Positions 37,180-49,964 of a stretch of 64,000 nucleotides of DNA are shown piece by piece. The position numbers and the translations under genes are program-made. The stretch spans positions 248,001 to 312,000 of the forward strand of contig QJNS01000006.1 of assembly GCA_004154925.1 (NCBI GenBank), given 5' to 3'. Position 1 is the first letter of the stretch, and each line of letters opens with the position of its first letter. Under the pieces are notes generated by a model. That model was not told where the DNA came from. It ran no database searches and saw only the letters and a list, made by a program, of their open reading frames with translations. This DNA comes from Monosporascus cannonballus. Taxonomy: Eukaryota > Ascomycota > Sordariomycetes > Xylariales.

Positions 37180-40077
37180 ATTTCTTATATACGTATTTAA
37201 TTTTTTTCTCGTAACGTTATAATATCTTAAACGCATATTCGAAATGCTTTCGAGGTTTTTACATATTGTATTCGGCGGGCCAACCTTTTTATTTAATTAG
37301 GTATTCGCGTTATTTCCAGTTATCTCGGGAACGGACAATATCTTTTACCATTTATTTTTTCTATTCTTTTATTAGGTCCGGTAACGTTATTTAAACGTCG
37401 CCCGGTTCTCGGTTATATTACGATTTTAATAAAGATATTAGGAATATATTATATATTCGTTAATATTTAAAAAGAAAATTAATTTATATATCTGAGAACT
37501 TATTTATTTCTTAATTGCAACCCGGATATAAAACAGATATAAACTTTTTATTCTTAAATTTAAAACTTTTAATCGATAAACTTATTTATTACTTTAATTA
37601 AAATTCTATAAATATATAATATTAATTATAATATTTTTTCTGGGCTGCCGTTATTTTCTTCTAATATTCGTATATAATTTAACGAATAACCGTTATTTTC
37701 TTAAAACGTTTTTTAATTTTTTATATTTATTTTTTAAACCTTTGTAAAAGGTATTTTATTATTTTTAAATAATACTTATATAAGGTTTGGAACGTAAAAC
37801 GGCCGGTAAATACGTTTTGCATATTATTATATACGAATTCCGCATTTCGTAATAATTTTATCTAATTATTTTAATATTTATTAACGTAATTACGGAACTA
37901 ATATTTTAAAATTTAATAAATACGTTCTGTTTACTTATTGATTTACGGATAATAAACGGTTAATATTTGCCGCTTTATTTTCCGTTTTTTATAGAATTTT
38001 ACTTAAAATTAATTCGTTAATAACTTATTTTTATTATTAATAATTCCGGCTGGCGTACCGAATTTGCATTTAACCTCGTCGTAAAATAATCGGATTAATT
38101 CGGTTGCGGTTAAGGTTTTAATTATAAGGATAAATAATTTTAATTTCGTATAGCAGTCGACGATTACCAGGATTATATCGTACTTTAACCCGTTTAAACC
38201 TAGGTTTTTAGAAAATCCCGTAATAATATTTAAAAGGATTTTTTAAAAAGTTATTTATGTAACGGTAAAAGCTATAGTTATTTATATAGTTTATAACGTA
38301 ACTTTGTTATGCCTTAGTAATTCGGATATTATTTAATATATTTTCGGATATTATTTGCTATATTTTCTCAGTAAAACCTTTTAATTATTAATTTCAGCAT
38401 ATAGGTATATCTTATATATTTTATTTTTAAATTATTATAATGCGAATTAATTAATTGTTTCCGTAAAAAGTTATATAACGGGATTACGAATTTATTTTGA
38501 TAATATAAAACCTTATTTAAATTCAGGAAATATCCTTTTTCTATTCCGGCTTAATATCCAACTATCCGTATTAATTTTATAATATTTAAATACTTAATTT
38601 GCAATCTTTGAACCAGATCGTAAAATTAACGGAAAAATTTTGGCTAAAATGTCGTTTCGTCCTTAAATAATTTTGTTGCCAAAGGATATAAAACGTATTA
38701 ATTATAAATAATAACCTTAATATTAATTTTATCCTTTTTAAATTTTTCGGAATCCGATTATAATATAGTTGTAATTTGCGGTTATTATTATTTAGCCGTT
38801 AATCGTATTATTATTATAATTCGTATTTATATTGCTTTTTGCAAATAATAAATTTGGCAAACATATAGTTTTTTATTTTTCTTTTTTTTTCGAAAACTTC
38901 CTGTAATTATATAGTAAAGCTTTTCCGCTTTTTCTACGCAAATAATAATTCCCTGAACTTCCGTTACTTAAAGTTTATTTGGGAATTTTGTAACGAACAA
39001 ATTTTACGTTATTTTTATAAAGTTTTTTGCCTTTTTATAATGTTTTAAATTACGCTATATATTTATAACCGTTTTCCGTACGTTTTTTAACATATTATTT
39101 ATAAGTTCGAATTTTTTGGATAACGTAAGGATTATATTTTTATACGTAATTTTCCTTAATATATAATCCAGGCGTTTAAATAACCCATTTACCGAGTTAA
39201 TAACGCCCGGTTAGTATTAAATCTTAAAATTAAATTACGTAAAACGGTAAACTTATTAAGCTAATCTCCTTTTAAAGTTACGCGTTAACGCCTTTATTAT
39301 GTTTTTTAACATTATATAATCGGTAAATATTAAAAAACTTTTTTTCGTACCCTTAAAGTATTGCCGCTAATATTTTAAAGTTTTTATAATTATTAATAAT
39401 TTTTATTACCTTATAACTTACCGTTTTTCGGTTAAATTTAGCTTTTACGATTAATATATAACTAGACGTTAATATTTTCCGCATTTTTATAAAAATATCC
39501 CTAATATAACTTTTATTAAAACGTTTATTTTAATCCTGGTATTTTTGGTATTATCTTAATATCGGAAAATAATTACCGATTAAAAGGTATTTTTTAAGTT
39601 TCGGAACGCTTTTTTAACCTTTTCGGGCTACTTAAATTTTATTATTTTACCTTTGCCTTACGCCCTTTTTAAAAGCTTAATAATAAATTTGGTAATATGC
39701 GAATAATAGGCGATAAACTTCCGATAAAAATTCGCAAATCCTAAAAATACTTAAATATTATAAATTAATTTTAACTTTGGCTACGTTTTAATAATATCGA
39801 CCCGTCGGCGGTCCATTTCCAAATTATCAATATTAATTATAAATTTTAAGAATTGTTTTTTTGAAAAATTCGTATTTAAACGTTTTGGTAAATAATTAAT
39901 ATTATAATAATTATTCGAAAATTAATTAGAAATATTTTATATATTCCTTTTTATTATCCAAATAAATAAGTATACTATTTAAACATATTACGTATATATA
40001 ATTAATTAATTTAATTAATATTTTATATATATAGGCTTAAAACGTAATTAACGCGTTAATAAGGCCAAATAGCATAA
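37180..40077 (-). pseudogene. pol: Element C pol, 3' part: RT end, RNase H, integrase, chromodomain
   Basis: Directly at the junction with A the minus strand reads MLFGLINALITF (40,074 downwards), the 'MPFGLTNAP.TF' box of RT. The catalytic-loop region reads VICLNSILIYLDN (about 40,000-39,955), equivalent to YLDDILIYS with the Asp pair lost. Then GFANFYRKFIAYYSHITKF (about 39,735-39,680) and the RNase H region follow. The integrase core is open at about 38,210-38,030 (LKYDIILVIVDCYTKLKLF, then LTATELIRLFYDEVKCKFGT). The chromodomain is at about 37,325-37,210, reading REYLIK, a stop at the Trp position, KGWPAEYNM, a stop at a second Trp, KPRKHFEYAFKIL. Inactive. Confidence 0.9.
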
Positions 40078-40495
40078 TGTTACAGGAACAGGGGTTCCTG
40101 TCTCAAGGGAACCAACTTTTGAGGCCTAGCGCGGACCTCTTACGGCTAAATTACGGAGGGAGTTCTTGGCCTGATTAATGTGATTTAAGTAATTTGATGG
40201 ATTGATTAGATTATATAGATTACGTAGATCTACGATATACTTACTTTAAAAATCGGGATATATAACGGAACGGTTTTTTATGTAAATAGCATTTACTTAA
40301 TTTCACTTTTTAATTATTAATTTAAGTTTTTAATTAAAAGGTAATTATATTGTTTTTTAATTAAAAGAAAAGTTTTTAAATTTTTTTAACGAATAAATTA
40401 TTAAAATATTTTTCGTTTTATTATTATTTGCAAATTAAGAATTTTTTTCGGATATTGCTTATATTTCCAGGTGGATATATAATAAGTTCGTTACA
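40078..40495 (+). repeat. 5' LTR of element A
   Basis: 418 bp, begins TGTTACAGGAACAGGGG and ends GTTCGTTACA. An inverted repeat AGGAAC/GTTCCT lies near its start, and a TATATAA-like box at about 40,258-40,264 may have served the promoter. The inner half is mutated much more strongly than in the 3' LTR. Confidence 0.96.
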
Positions 40496-40884
40496 TTTTA
40501 ATAATTCCTTGATTAATAGCCGATAAATAATTTAAGGTTTAATTAGGTATAAGCTTTTTTGAATTTAGTAAAAAAGATATTATAAGGCGATGTTCAGAAA
40601 ATAAATAATATATCCGATTTCCGTTATTAGCTAATAAAGGATTAATAACAAAATTAAATAATTTATTACTTATTAAAGACGTTTTCCAGCTGATAAATAA
40701 TATGGCACCCTTTATTATTAGATTTTAGGGAAGCCCTTTTTTTTAACCCTAATAACAGCTTTTATCCGTAAGGGAAATAATTGAGGTACAAGGGGGTAAG
40801 ATAAGTGAAAAAAAGGAGAAATATCCGGCTGGAAAATAGAAAAAAAAGGTACCACAGCGTTTAACTGAAGAAAAAGAATTTATT

Positions 40885-42200
40885 ATGGAAGAACGATTAG
40901 ACTTTTTGGCCCAAGAGGTCAAAAGCTTAAAAAAGGAAAATATTCGGTTCGCCAAAAAAAAATTGGCTTTTTTATAATTTGGCTTTCTAAAGGGACAAAA
41001 CTAAGGGGTTGGTTACCGACCACCTTCGTTAGATATAAGATAAACACTAGAAAGAATTTCGATTTTATTATTGTTCGGCGCAAACCGAATACAGAAAAGA
41101 ATTATTCCACCTTTTGGTTATTACGAAATATTAGATGTTAAGGGTTATAAGTTAATTCCCTTTAAGCCTTACGATAAATTAAAGGACCTTGATGGATTTT
41201 TGGTCCAGGCCAGATTTTACCTTAAGTTTTACGAAAGTTTTTTGACGGAAAATTATCAGAAAGTAATAGCCATTTTTTAGTTATTAACCGGACGAATCCG
41301 GGAATGGTTTGAACCTATTTTAACGGATTATTTTAAAAGATACCCAGAGAAATCTTTAAACTTTATTAATTACGTTTTCGGTAAATATGGTTATTTTAAG
41401 GAATAAATACGGGCCTTATTCGGAAATCCTGATAAGGAATAATATATAATTAAATAGTTTTATTTTTTTTGCCAAATTAAATCGGTATCCGAATATATAA
41501 TTAAGTTTAATTGCTTAATAATTATTTTTAATTTGTTAAAAAACGTTTTGTTTTATCTTTATTATAACGGCCTAAAGCTTTAGGTTAAGGACGAAATACA
41601 TATAAAACCTAAGATGGGATATTTTGCAAAATATACCGATAAGGTTATTATTGTTAACTGCCGCATTTTTGATCGGTATTTCGAAAAAAAGGGGATTGGT
41701 AAACGAAATAATAATAAGAGCTCCAGTAACCGAACCAAAAAGGACAAAGGTAAGCTTTAAAAGGAAGCGAATTCCGTTTCGAAGAAACCTAAGAAAAATA
41801 AGTCCAAAATAAAGTGTTTTAATTATGGCAAAAAGGGGTATTTTAAAAGTAAATATCGTTTCCTAGCCAAAAGGGATTTTAAGAAAGGAGGGATTCCTTA
41901 ATCCCAGAAAAAAATTAAAATAATTAAGTAAGAAACCGACAGTAAGGCAGAAAATAAGGAGAAAAAAAGTTAATACGATTTTTTCCTAATTAGAATTTAT
42001 TATTGCTATAATTATTTAGATCCGAAACGATATCCCAAAGTACGAGGATTATCTTATTTACCAGGATTTTAAGGTTAGAATTTGTAAGTATTATTTAGGA
42101 TAAACGGTTTCTAAGATAGCCATAAAATTAGGATACCTTTGTTATTTCGACATATAAAGGTACGAGATATACGATATAAACGGTTAATTTCGACCAAATA
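40885..42200 (+). pseudogene. gag: Element A gag relic with CCHC knuckle
   Basis: Starts at ATG 40,885 with a coiled coil, MEERLDFLAQEVKSLKKEN. The gag core reads KLIPFKPYDKLKDLDGFLVQ, then ARFYLKFYESFLTENYQKV (about 41,150-41,275), GRIREWFEPILTDYFKRYP and SLNFINYVFGKYGYFKE. A basic linker precedes the zinc knuckle at 41,815-41,856, CFNYGKKGYFKSKY, in which positions 4, 9 and 14 are Tyr instead of Cys, His and Cys. Stops lie mostly where Gln or Trp codons would be. The family member B and the relic at 27.2-28.4 kb align with it. The minus-strand ORF over 40,749-40,955 is a shadow. Confidence 0.9.
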
Positions 42201-42699
42201 TTAATAATTACGGATAATTGTTCCCAGAACTTTGCGAGTTCTTAGAATATATTTTTTATTAAAAGATATTATCGGAAAAGTTTTACGATTTATTGCATTT
42301 TACCGCTTATTACCGTAACAATTATCTTATTTATTTTAAAGCCAAAGAAAATAATAACTTTTGGCCTAGATAGGACGAAAAGATATTTACTGAACCGGAT
42401 AACGAATATATATATTCAAAAATCTCCCGATGGCCAGAATATCTTAGGTTTTGTTATTTATATCATAATTTAAAACGGAGTCGGAAGGCCATATTATAAG
42501 GATATTTATGTTACGTTTTGACGTTTGGTATTTAACATAAGCTTTTAGATATGGGAATATTTTTTTGGAGGTATATTTTTCCGACCTTATAATTCAAAAG
42601 GTATAAAACTAAGGGATAAACCAAAAGAAAATAATTACTTTTAAATGTTAATTGAGCAGAAAAAAACAGTACAAATATATGGACAATTACTGTACCAAA

Positions 42700-45600
42700 T
42701 ACGCGGTTTAAAAGGCCCAAAAATAAAAATGCTTTTTCGTAAATAAGCCGCGTTAATTAAAAAACGATAAAGGTTTTTAAAAGTAAAATATCGAGAAGCC
42801 TTATTATATAAGACCTTATGTAAGGTAACCAAAGGATTACGTAGCTAGATAGAAATTCTTTTTCGATATAAGGGCAAAACGTTTAAAGCCATAATCGATT
42901 TAGGAGCCGAAAATAATTTTATTTTTCTTATAATAACAAAAAAATATCAGATTTCTTAAAAATACAAGTTAAGGTTTTATAAATTACGTATAATGGACGG
43001 AAGCTTGTTTACGTATAATAACGGACGAGTTTTTCGGGAAACTAAAGAACTCCCAGTACAGATTTAAGGATATCAAGAATGAATTTTATTAGATATTGTT
43101 AATATTTCCGGGTACGATATTATTTTGGGAATACTGTGATTTAAATTTAGCAATTTACGTATTAATTGGAAGTATTAAACGTTTTTATGAGAAAATAAGT
43201 TATCCGAAAAAGACGACCAAAAAATCTGTTATGTTATTAAGGAAGTTCAGGTTGCAAATTAAGCCTTTATGGTATTATCTAAGTATTAACGATTTAAAAG
43301 ATTATTTAAAAATAAAGAAGATTACGAGTTATTACTATACGGATAATAAGATCATAAAATACTTATTAAGAAAAGATATTATCCTAAACTTTATAAGATT
43401 TATTATATAAACCTTAATAAATTAAAGGTTTTGTAGAAAAATATTTAATTTGATTTAAAAAAAGGATATATTTAACTTTTTGATTTCTTAGTTAAATACC
43501 TTGTTCTTATGGTACCAAAAACCAAAGATAGAAAATAAAAAATTAACGAAAACGGAGATTTGATTTTTAGAAAAGTAATCGATTACCGACAGTTAAACGA
43601 TATTACGATCAAAAATAAATATCCCCTAACTTTTATAAATACGTTAAAGGAAAATGCTAGCAAAGCAAAATAGTTTATTACATTTGATTTTCGAAACGGT
43701 TATTACCGTATCAAAATGGCCAAAGGAAAAAAAATGGAAAACGGCATTTAGAACGATATATGGATTTTACGAATACCGAATAATACTTATAGGACTTATT
43801 AATATTTCCGCCAGTTTTTAACAATTAATTATGATTATATTCAGAAAATGTCTGGATAAGTTTATGTTTGTTTATCTCGACGACATCCTTATTTATTCCG
43901 AGATTTTGGAAAAATACAAAAAATAAGTTACCTAAATGCTTTAAATGCTAAACGAAATAAATATCCGAATTAATTTAGCCAAAAGCGTATAGCACATATG
44001 AAAGCTAAATTTTTTAAGATATATTGTTATTTTCGGCCAAGTTTAGATTTAACGCTTTAAAATAAAAATAATTAAGGATTGGCCTATTTTTAATAAGGCG
44101 ACCGTTATAAATATCCGGTAGATCTTAAAATTTACAGGTTATGTTCGCGGCCTAATTAAGGGATATAAAAACATAATTAAATTATTAACGAAATTTACCA
44201 CTAAAAAATATATAAGAAAGAAATTTAAACTTCCGGAAAATGCGAAAAAAACGTTTTAGGAATTAAAAAATATAATTATTAACAGACCCATAATAAGATT
44301 ACCTAACGTAAATAAAAAGAAACGCCTAAAAACGGATATTTTAAATTACGTATTAAATGCCGTCCTAAAATAATTAAAGGATAATAACAAATAGTACTTA
44401 ATAGCATATTACTTTAAAATATTCCGAAATACAAAATTTAAATATTAGATTTACAATAAAAACTTATTGGCAATTATTAACGCTTTTAAAAAATAAGAAT
44501 TTTTCTTTAACGGAACGAGAAAACCTTTTAATATTTATTTTAACCATAAAAATTTTATTCGATTTATAAAAGCTTAAAAATTAAATAAACGATACTAAAG
44601 ATAAATGATTTTTTTATTTAGATTTAACTTTAAAATATATTATATTAAAAAAAGGAAAATATTTAAACGGATATTCTTAGTTGCAAAAGAAATTACGATT
44701 CTAAAATCCCCAAAACAATATATAAATATTATAATATAATAAAAACGGTATTATACAATTATGCGAAATAATAAAGAAACCGATATTAAAACTTTTAATA
44801 TAGTTCCGGAAATCTTACGATATAATAAAATAAAGGGAAATTCAATAGCTAAAAAGATAACTAAAAAATCAGTTACTATACTATGGCAAAATTTATGTTC
44901 CCAAGGATTAATAGGAATAATTTGTGAAAAAGTTCTACGAAAACCCTTTGTACGGATATTAAGGAATTTTTAAAATTACCTAACGGCTATAAGAAAAATA
45001 CAATTTCCCTAAATTATGCCGTATGATTAAAATAATTATTAAAAATGGTAATATTTGTAATAAAATTAAAGCAATACGCCATAAGCCCTATAGGTTATTA
45101 TAACTTATTAATATTTTTGATAAAACATGGAACGCCATAACTTAAAATTTTATTATTAGCTTATTTTTATTTAAAAACTTAATTACTGGAATTAAATACG
45201 ACGGAATATAAGTAATTATTAACAAATTTACCAAATATAAGTACTTTTTACATTTCAAAAAAAACGTAACGGCAAAATAATTAGCTTACGCCTTTATTAA
45301 ATATTACTTCGATAAACATGGAATACCAAAAAAAATCATTTCCGACAAAGATACGTTTTTTATTTCAAAATTTAACATTAATTTTTTTAAATAAATTAAT
45401 ATTAAATTTAAGTTTTTAATAACGAATTATTCCTAAACGGATAACTAAATAAAATAATTTAATTAAACCCTAAAATAATATTTCCGAAGTTATATTAATT
45501 ACTAACAAAATAATTAGGGAAAGCTTTTACCATTAGTACAAATTATTTATAACATATTTGTTAACGAAAATATAGGCGTATTTCCTTATACGGCTATATA

Positions 45601-46311
45601 CGGACATAACGCAAAAACAAAACGACCTAAATAACCATTTAATAAGGCACCTAAGATTGCTATAGTTATTTTAAAAGCAAAAATACTAACGACGGAAATC
45701 AAGATAATATAAACCCGTTTCCAGAATAAATTGCGATTTTTTTAATAACGGATAACCTAATATTATAACAAAAAAAATTAAAGAATTAATTTTAGCGAAA
45801 AAAAATACAGTTTATTTATTACGCCAAAAACAAAACGCAACTTTAAATATCTTTCAAATCAAAACGAAAAAACCTAACAATAAGTTCGATTTTAAAAAGC
45901 TTAACCCGTTTAAAATTAAAAAAGTTATTTCCAAAACTAATTATTAATTGTCGTTACCCAAAAACATAAAGATACATTTTGTTTTCTATATCTTTTTACT
46001 TAAACCAACACCCAAAAACGCCTCGTTAAAAATAGACCTGGAACTTGAAAAAAATTTTAATAAATATAAAGTCGAACAAATACTGGACTTTAAAATAATC
46101 AAAAATAAAATCCAATACCTAATTAAATAGGAAAAATATTTATATAAGGAAAATACGTAAAAGTTATTTAATTATTTAACAAATACGATAAACCTAGTTA
46201 AGACGTTTTACCGCCAAAATCCTGACCGACTATCTTTAATACGGCCAAGGTCGCAGGCGATAACGGTCTTCCGCTTAAATCCAGCCCTACGCCGTTCCAG
46301 TCGGAAAACGT
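42700..46311 (+). pseudogene. pol: Element A pol: protease to chromodomain
   Basis: Protease: KAIIDLGAENNFIF at about 42,885-42,926 with the catalytic Asp kept and the following Ser turned into Leu. Linker open at 43,096-43,410. RT: VIDYRQLNDITIKNKY (about 43,575), FITFDFRNGYYRIKMAK (about 43,675) and FMFVYLDDILIYSE with intact YLDD at 43,873-43,884. RNase H at about 44,300-44,620. Integrase: RHKPYRLL zinc-side segment (about 45,070), GIKYDGI, then IINKFTKYKYF where the first catalytic Asp is Asn, and FDKHGIPKKIISDKD with the second Asp kept (about 45,310-45,350). GPY/F tail and chromodomain at 45,945-46,180: LPKNIKIHFVFYIFLLKP, then YKVEQILDFKIIKNKIQYLI. The frame probably ends at TAA 46,309-46,311. 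Confidence 0.93.
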
Positions 46312-46800
46312 AAACGCCTTTACGATAGCATCTATTTCGGAAACAAATTAAGCTTATTTTATTTCCATATGCCGCTGTTCCTCCTCTAGTTTTTTCTATT
46401 TTTTTAATTAATCCAGTTCATAACCTTCCTTTAAAATGGCAAAGGCCTTTTTCTGCAAAACATCTTATTGGAAACGTAAACGTTTTAATTAACCCAAAAG
46501 TTCATCAACTTATCTTCTACTTCGCGCTGTTCCTTTTACAGGCGTTTACGCTCCTTACCAATTCTCGCCAAGGAATTCATATCCAAAACATTACAAACCA
46601 AACGCTAGCAACGAATACAGCAACCATAACTTAGGATATTAATTACGTAAAAATAATCGAATTCCCTAAAACGAACATAATTCGAATAGAAAATAACGTT
46701 AGACCCGAACTTTTCGATAAAGTTTACGTAATTATTACGCGTTTTGCATTAATTCAAGCGAAGTTTTCTTTTTTCTTTTTAAATGCAACCTATCATAATA
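46198..46800 (-). pseudogene. Antisense ORF of element A, convergent with pol
   Basis: Minus strand. A Cys-rich part reads CIRC, stop, RLVCNVLDMNSLARI (46,618-46,561). Then a charged coiled coil, GKERKRL, stop, KEQREVEDKLM (about 46,560-46,505). After one likely frameshift near 46,500 it continues with LQKKAFAILKEGYELD, KKLEEEQRHMEIK, SEIDAIVKAFTFSDWNGVGL, DLSGRPLSPATLAVLKIVGQ and DFGGKTS, ending at TAA 46,200-46,198. Internal stops are TAA/TAG at likely Gln positions. The last 80 codons overlap the end of pol tail to tail by roughly 110 bases. Element B has the homologous end. Product unknown; a zinc-binding coiled-coil protein is an inference from Cys spacing and heptad-like composition. 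Confidence 0.65.
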
Positions 46801-46901
46801 AAATCAATAAGGAGGTTTCCCAGCACCTTTTCCAGCAAATAAAAAAAGAGCCACCTACGGTTCTTATCTTTAGGACAAAGATCCTTAAAAAAGGGAAATA
46901 A

Positions 46902-47319
46902 TATTATAAGAACAGGGATTCCTATTTCGAAGGAACCAACTTTTGAGGCCTAACGCAAACCTCTTACGGCTAAATTACGGAGGAAGTTTTTGGCCTAATT
47001 AATATGATTTAAGTAATTTAATAAATTAATCAAATTACATAAATTATGTAAATCCACAACACACTCATTTTAAGAATTGGGATATATAACGGAACGGTCT
47101 TTTATATAAATAGCACCTACTTAATTTCGCTCTTTAGCTATCAATCTAAGCTCTTAATCAAGAGGCAACTGCACCGTTCTCTAATTAAGGGAAAAGTCTT
47201 TAAATCTCTTTAACAAACAGACCACTAAATCATTCCTCGCCCTATTGTTACCTGCAAATCAAGAACCCTTTTCGGATACTGCTCATACCTCCAGGTGGAT
47301 GTATAACAGGTTCGTTACA
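46902..47319 (+). repeat. 3' LTR of element A
   Basis: 418 bp, direct repeat of 40,078-40,495, preceded by the purine stretch AAAAAAGGGAAATAA (polypurine tract) and followed by cataa. Most of its right half is nearly free of RIP changes. The 65-codon plus-strand ORF that begins in it at 47,245 is an artefact across the junction. Confidence 0.96.
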
Positions 47320-47324
47320 CATAA

Positions 47325-48300
47325 CCGTATATTTAAATTACTTATATTGCATTCGGAAAACGGTTTTTTATTAATCGCTTTTTTTAATTTTAATATAATA
47401 AAAACTATTTTTAAAACTAATTTTTACAAATACCTTAATTAACTTTAGGCGATTTATTATTTTTAAAATTAAACTTAAGGGGTATTAGTGTTTTATCGTT
47501 ACCCGATTTAACCCCTTAAAATTAATATATAATTAAAGATTACTGTTTTTCTTAAGTACAAATAATATTAATATTTTTATATCCGTTTTCGAATAACGTA
47601 TACGGTCTATTTTTAAATTTTCTCGGATATATTTTTCGAATATTCTTTTGAGTTTTTAAAATAAGGTAAATTAGGCCGAATAAAGGCGTTTTCCCTAGGA
47701 TCAAATTTATTATATATTTTGCCCTTAATGATTAAGGTATCTTTTTCGTTACTTTTTCGGAATATATTTGCCGGAAGTTTTTTAAATATATAACAAGGTT
47801 AATTATCCCTTATTCCTATTATTTCCCGGATTCCGAAATATCTAGTTTTTCGGTTAAATTTTTCAAATTAATAATATAAATTTGTTTATCAGAAAATATT
47901 ATATTTATAATTTCCTATATATTAACCTTTTGTAATAATCCGTATAGTTATTAATATATAATTATATTTAATAAAATCCTTCATTTACTTATTCTGGGTT
48001 TAGATTAAAAGAAATCGGGCGGTTTCCGATTATAATGTATTACAAAATAAATTTATTTAAATTTTCGTTCATTTCCGTTATTATTTATTATATTAATAGA
48101 AATTTTATAAACCTCATAATATTTGATATACGCGCCGTTAATGCCGATAAAGCCTAGAATATTTACGGAATTTAATTAGAAATTAAGCTTTTTCGTTAAC
48201 TTTTTGCTTATAATATTTATCTATATTCCGGTATTTATATTTATTTATACCGCCATTTTCCCCATATTTCTTTTAATAAATGCCTTTTTTTAAAAGGCGG
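47325..48300 (-). pseudogene. pol: Element C pol, 5' part (protease and RT start)
   Basis: Continuation of C on the far side of element A. The frame leading into the junction carries the part of RT that normally precedes VMPFGL, but it is too mutated to read with confidence apart from the final Tyr-Gly-Tyr-like codons. Stops are frequent. The assignment rests on position between gag and the rest of RT at 40,077. Confidence 0.7.
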
Positions 48301-49740
48301 TTTTATTTTAACCATTTTATAGTTATTAGCCGAAATAAATTAAACGTATACGTTTATTCCAGCTCCTCTTTTAGGTTTACGTTTAGAAATTAATTTAATT
48401 TATCGTTATATATTATAACGTTTTATACGGCCTTCGGAAATCGGTTTCCGTATAGCTGGGATAGCAAGGTTTTCGTATCCTTTTTTAATTTATAATTTAC
48501 GTTTTTATAATCTGGTTTCCTATAATTATAACATTTAAATAAGCCCTTATAAAAATTAAAGGTATTATATTATACGGATTTATTCCGATTAAAATTAAAT
48601 TAATAATTATTTACTTTTCAAATATAAGAACGCCCGTAATCCCTATTATTTTTACGTAACGTTTTTAATTTGTTCTGGGGATCTTTTTTCTCGAAAACGT
48701 TAAAATAAGATCGTTTATCCTTATTAATGCCTTTAGCAAAAAATAATCGGTTTTTTTCGCCTTTTTCTAGATATCTTGGTAATATTTTACCTTATTTATT
48801 ATGTTATTAATTCGTTTCAATTTAACGTTTTTTTATAACAAAATATTTCGTAACCTTAATATTAATTTGTAAAAATAATTAAAAATAAAACGTTTATTAT
48901 CCCGATCGTTTTTCGGATTAAAAACGTTTGTAAACTTTATTTTATAAATTAAGAACTTTTATTTAACATAAAAGTTTAATAACGATTAATCGGATTACTA
49001 TTATAATTCTAAAAATTGTTCCTTGTATTCCTTATTAAGAAAATTAAAATTTACATAATTTTTTATTTTCGGTTTTTTTCTTAATCAAAATAATTAAGCA
49101 TAACGCGGTATAATCGTTACGCGTTCGTAATAAAAACGTCCATATAACCCATGGCCTATTAGATATAAATAAAGGCATTTCGCCCTGGCCTTTCCGCGTA
49201 AATTTCCGTAATAACTTTTATCTAATTTTCTTTTTTTTAATCAACGTACGTTCGGAAAATTTCGGATAATTTAACGCAATATTTATTTATCGCCTTTAGG
49301 CTTTTACGACGATATCACAATTAACTTATAAAAGTTTACTTTTTTAATTTATGTTATTACTTATTATTCGGCCAATTATCGGAATAATTCCGAATATTAT
49401 TCGTTTTATTAACGAATAATTTCCAAAATTTAATTATTATTCAAGGGTTTAACCTTTTTTTACTTTAAATTCCGGGACGCGTTCGTTATATTACGCCCGT
49501 TTTCCAACCGTTTAACTAACGGTTGTCGGAATACGTCTTTATTATATATATAAAGGGATTTAGGATTTTAAAATTATAATCCTTTATCTGTTAAGGTTCC
49601 GTTATAAGTTTTCTCGCCTATTCTCGTACCGTAATTAATCGTTCGTCGGTTAGGTTCCGATTAGCAGTCTTTTCGATTAATAACTTAAGTTCGTTTTGCA
49701 ATCGGCGAACTCTGCTTTTAATAATTATCGCATTACCTTT
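48301..49740 (-). pseudogene. gag: Element C gag relic with CCHC knuckle
   Basis: Minus strand from about 49,740 (reading LLKAEFADCKTNL with RIP-type stops) down to the nucleocapsid region. The CCHC knuckle at 48,492-48,533 reads CYNYRKPDYKNVNY, exact C-x2-C-x4-H-x4-C spacing with Tyr at ligand positions 2, 3 and 4. The matrix/capsid part between is A/T-drifted and not readable in one frame. It would encode the particle protein of element C. Confidence 0.8.
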
Positions 49741-49758
49741 TATAATAAATAAAAGAAT

Positions 49759-49964
49759 TGTAAAATAATAAATAGTTATAAGCTGGGTAAGGTAATCTCC
49801 GACCAGTCGTAAAGCAGATTTTAAAAAATAAATATATTAGGTTACTTCCATCTGGTATTTCCCACTAACTACTAGATAATAAATTTATATTAATAAGTAG
49901 GTCGGTAGCTAATCAGTGGCTGGTCGGCTACCAGCCTCATCCTCATAGAGGCTGTATTCTTATA
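49759..49964 (-). repeat. 5' LTR of element C
   Basis: 206 bp, partner of 35,324-35,529, followed by aatag. The right half keeps more GC (GGTCGGTAGC, CCAGCCTCATCC). Confidence 0.95.

Larger units (their letters stand above)
40078..47319 (+). mobile_element. Ty3/gypsy chromovirus A, nested in element C
   Basis: Element of 7,242 bp with two 418-bp LTRs and identical flanks cataa (40,073-40,077 and 47,320-47,324). It entered the RT gene of element C between the codons for the Val-Met of the VMPFGL-type box. Plus-strand order: gag, protease, RT with an intact YLDD, RNase H, integrase, chromodomain; then an antisense frame and the 3' LTR. It is the best preserved of the family yet still carries many RIP-type stops. 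The 3' LTR is less mutated than the 5' LTR. Confidence 0.97.
35324..49964 (-). mobile_element. Ty3/gypsy chromovirus C, split by element A
   Basis: LTRs of 206 bp at 35,324-35,529 and 49,759-49,964 with identical 5-bp flanks aatag (35,319-35,323 and 49,965-49,969). The span of 14.6 kb includes element A; without A and one copy of its target duplication C is about 7.4 kb. Minus-strand order from the right: gag with CCHC knuckle, RT (cut by A), RNase H, integrase, chromodomain, then about 1.6 kb with a plus-strand antisense frame, then the 3' LTR. C itself sits inside F interior I2, near the integrase-end coding region. Confidence 0.95.

Noticed and set aside
42532..42832. Two overlapping minus-strand ORFs in element A
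   Set aside because: Opposite to the gag-pol junction; no motif and no match to the antisense frame that lies further right.
47245..47442. 65-codon ORF across the right end of element A
   Set aside because: Starts in the LTR and ends in element C, so it is a junction artefact.
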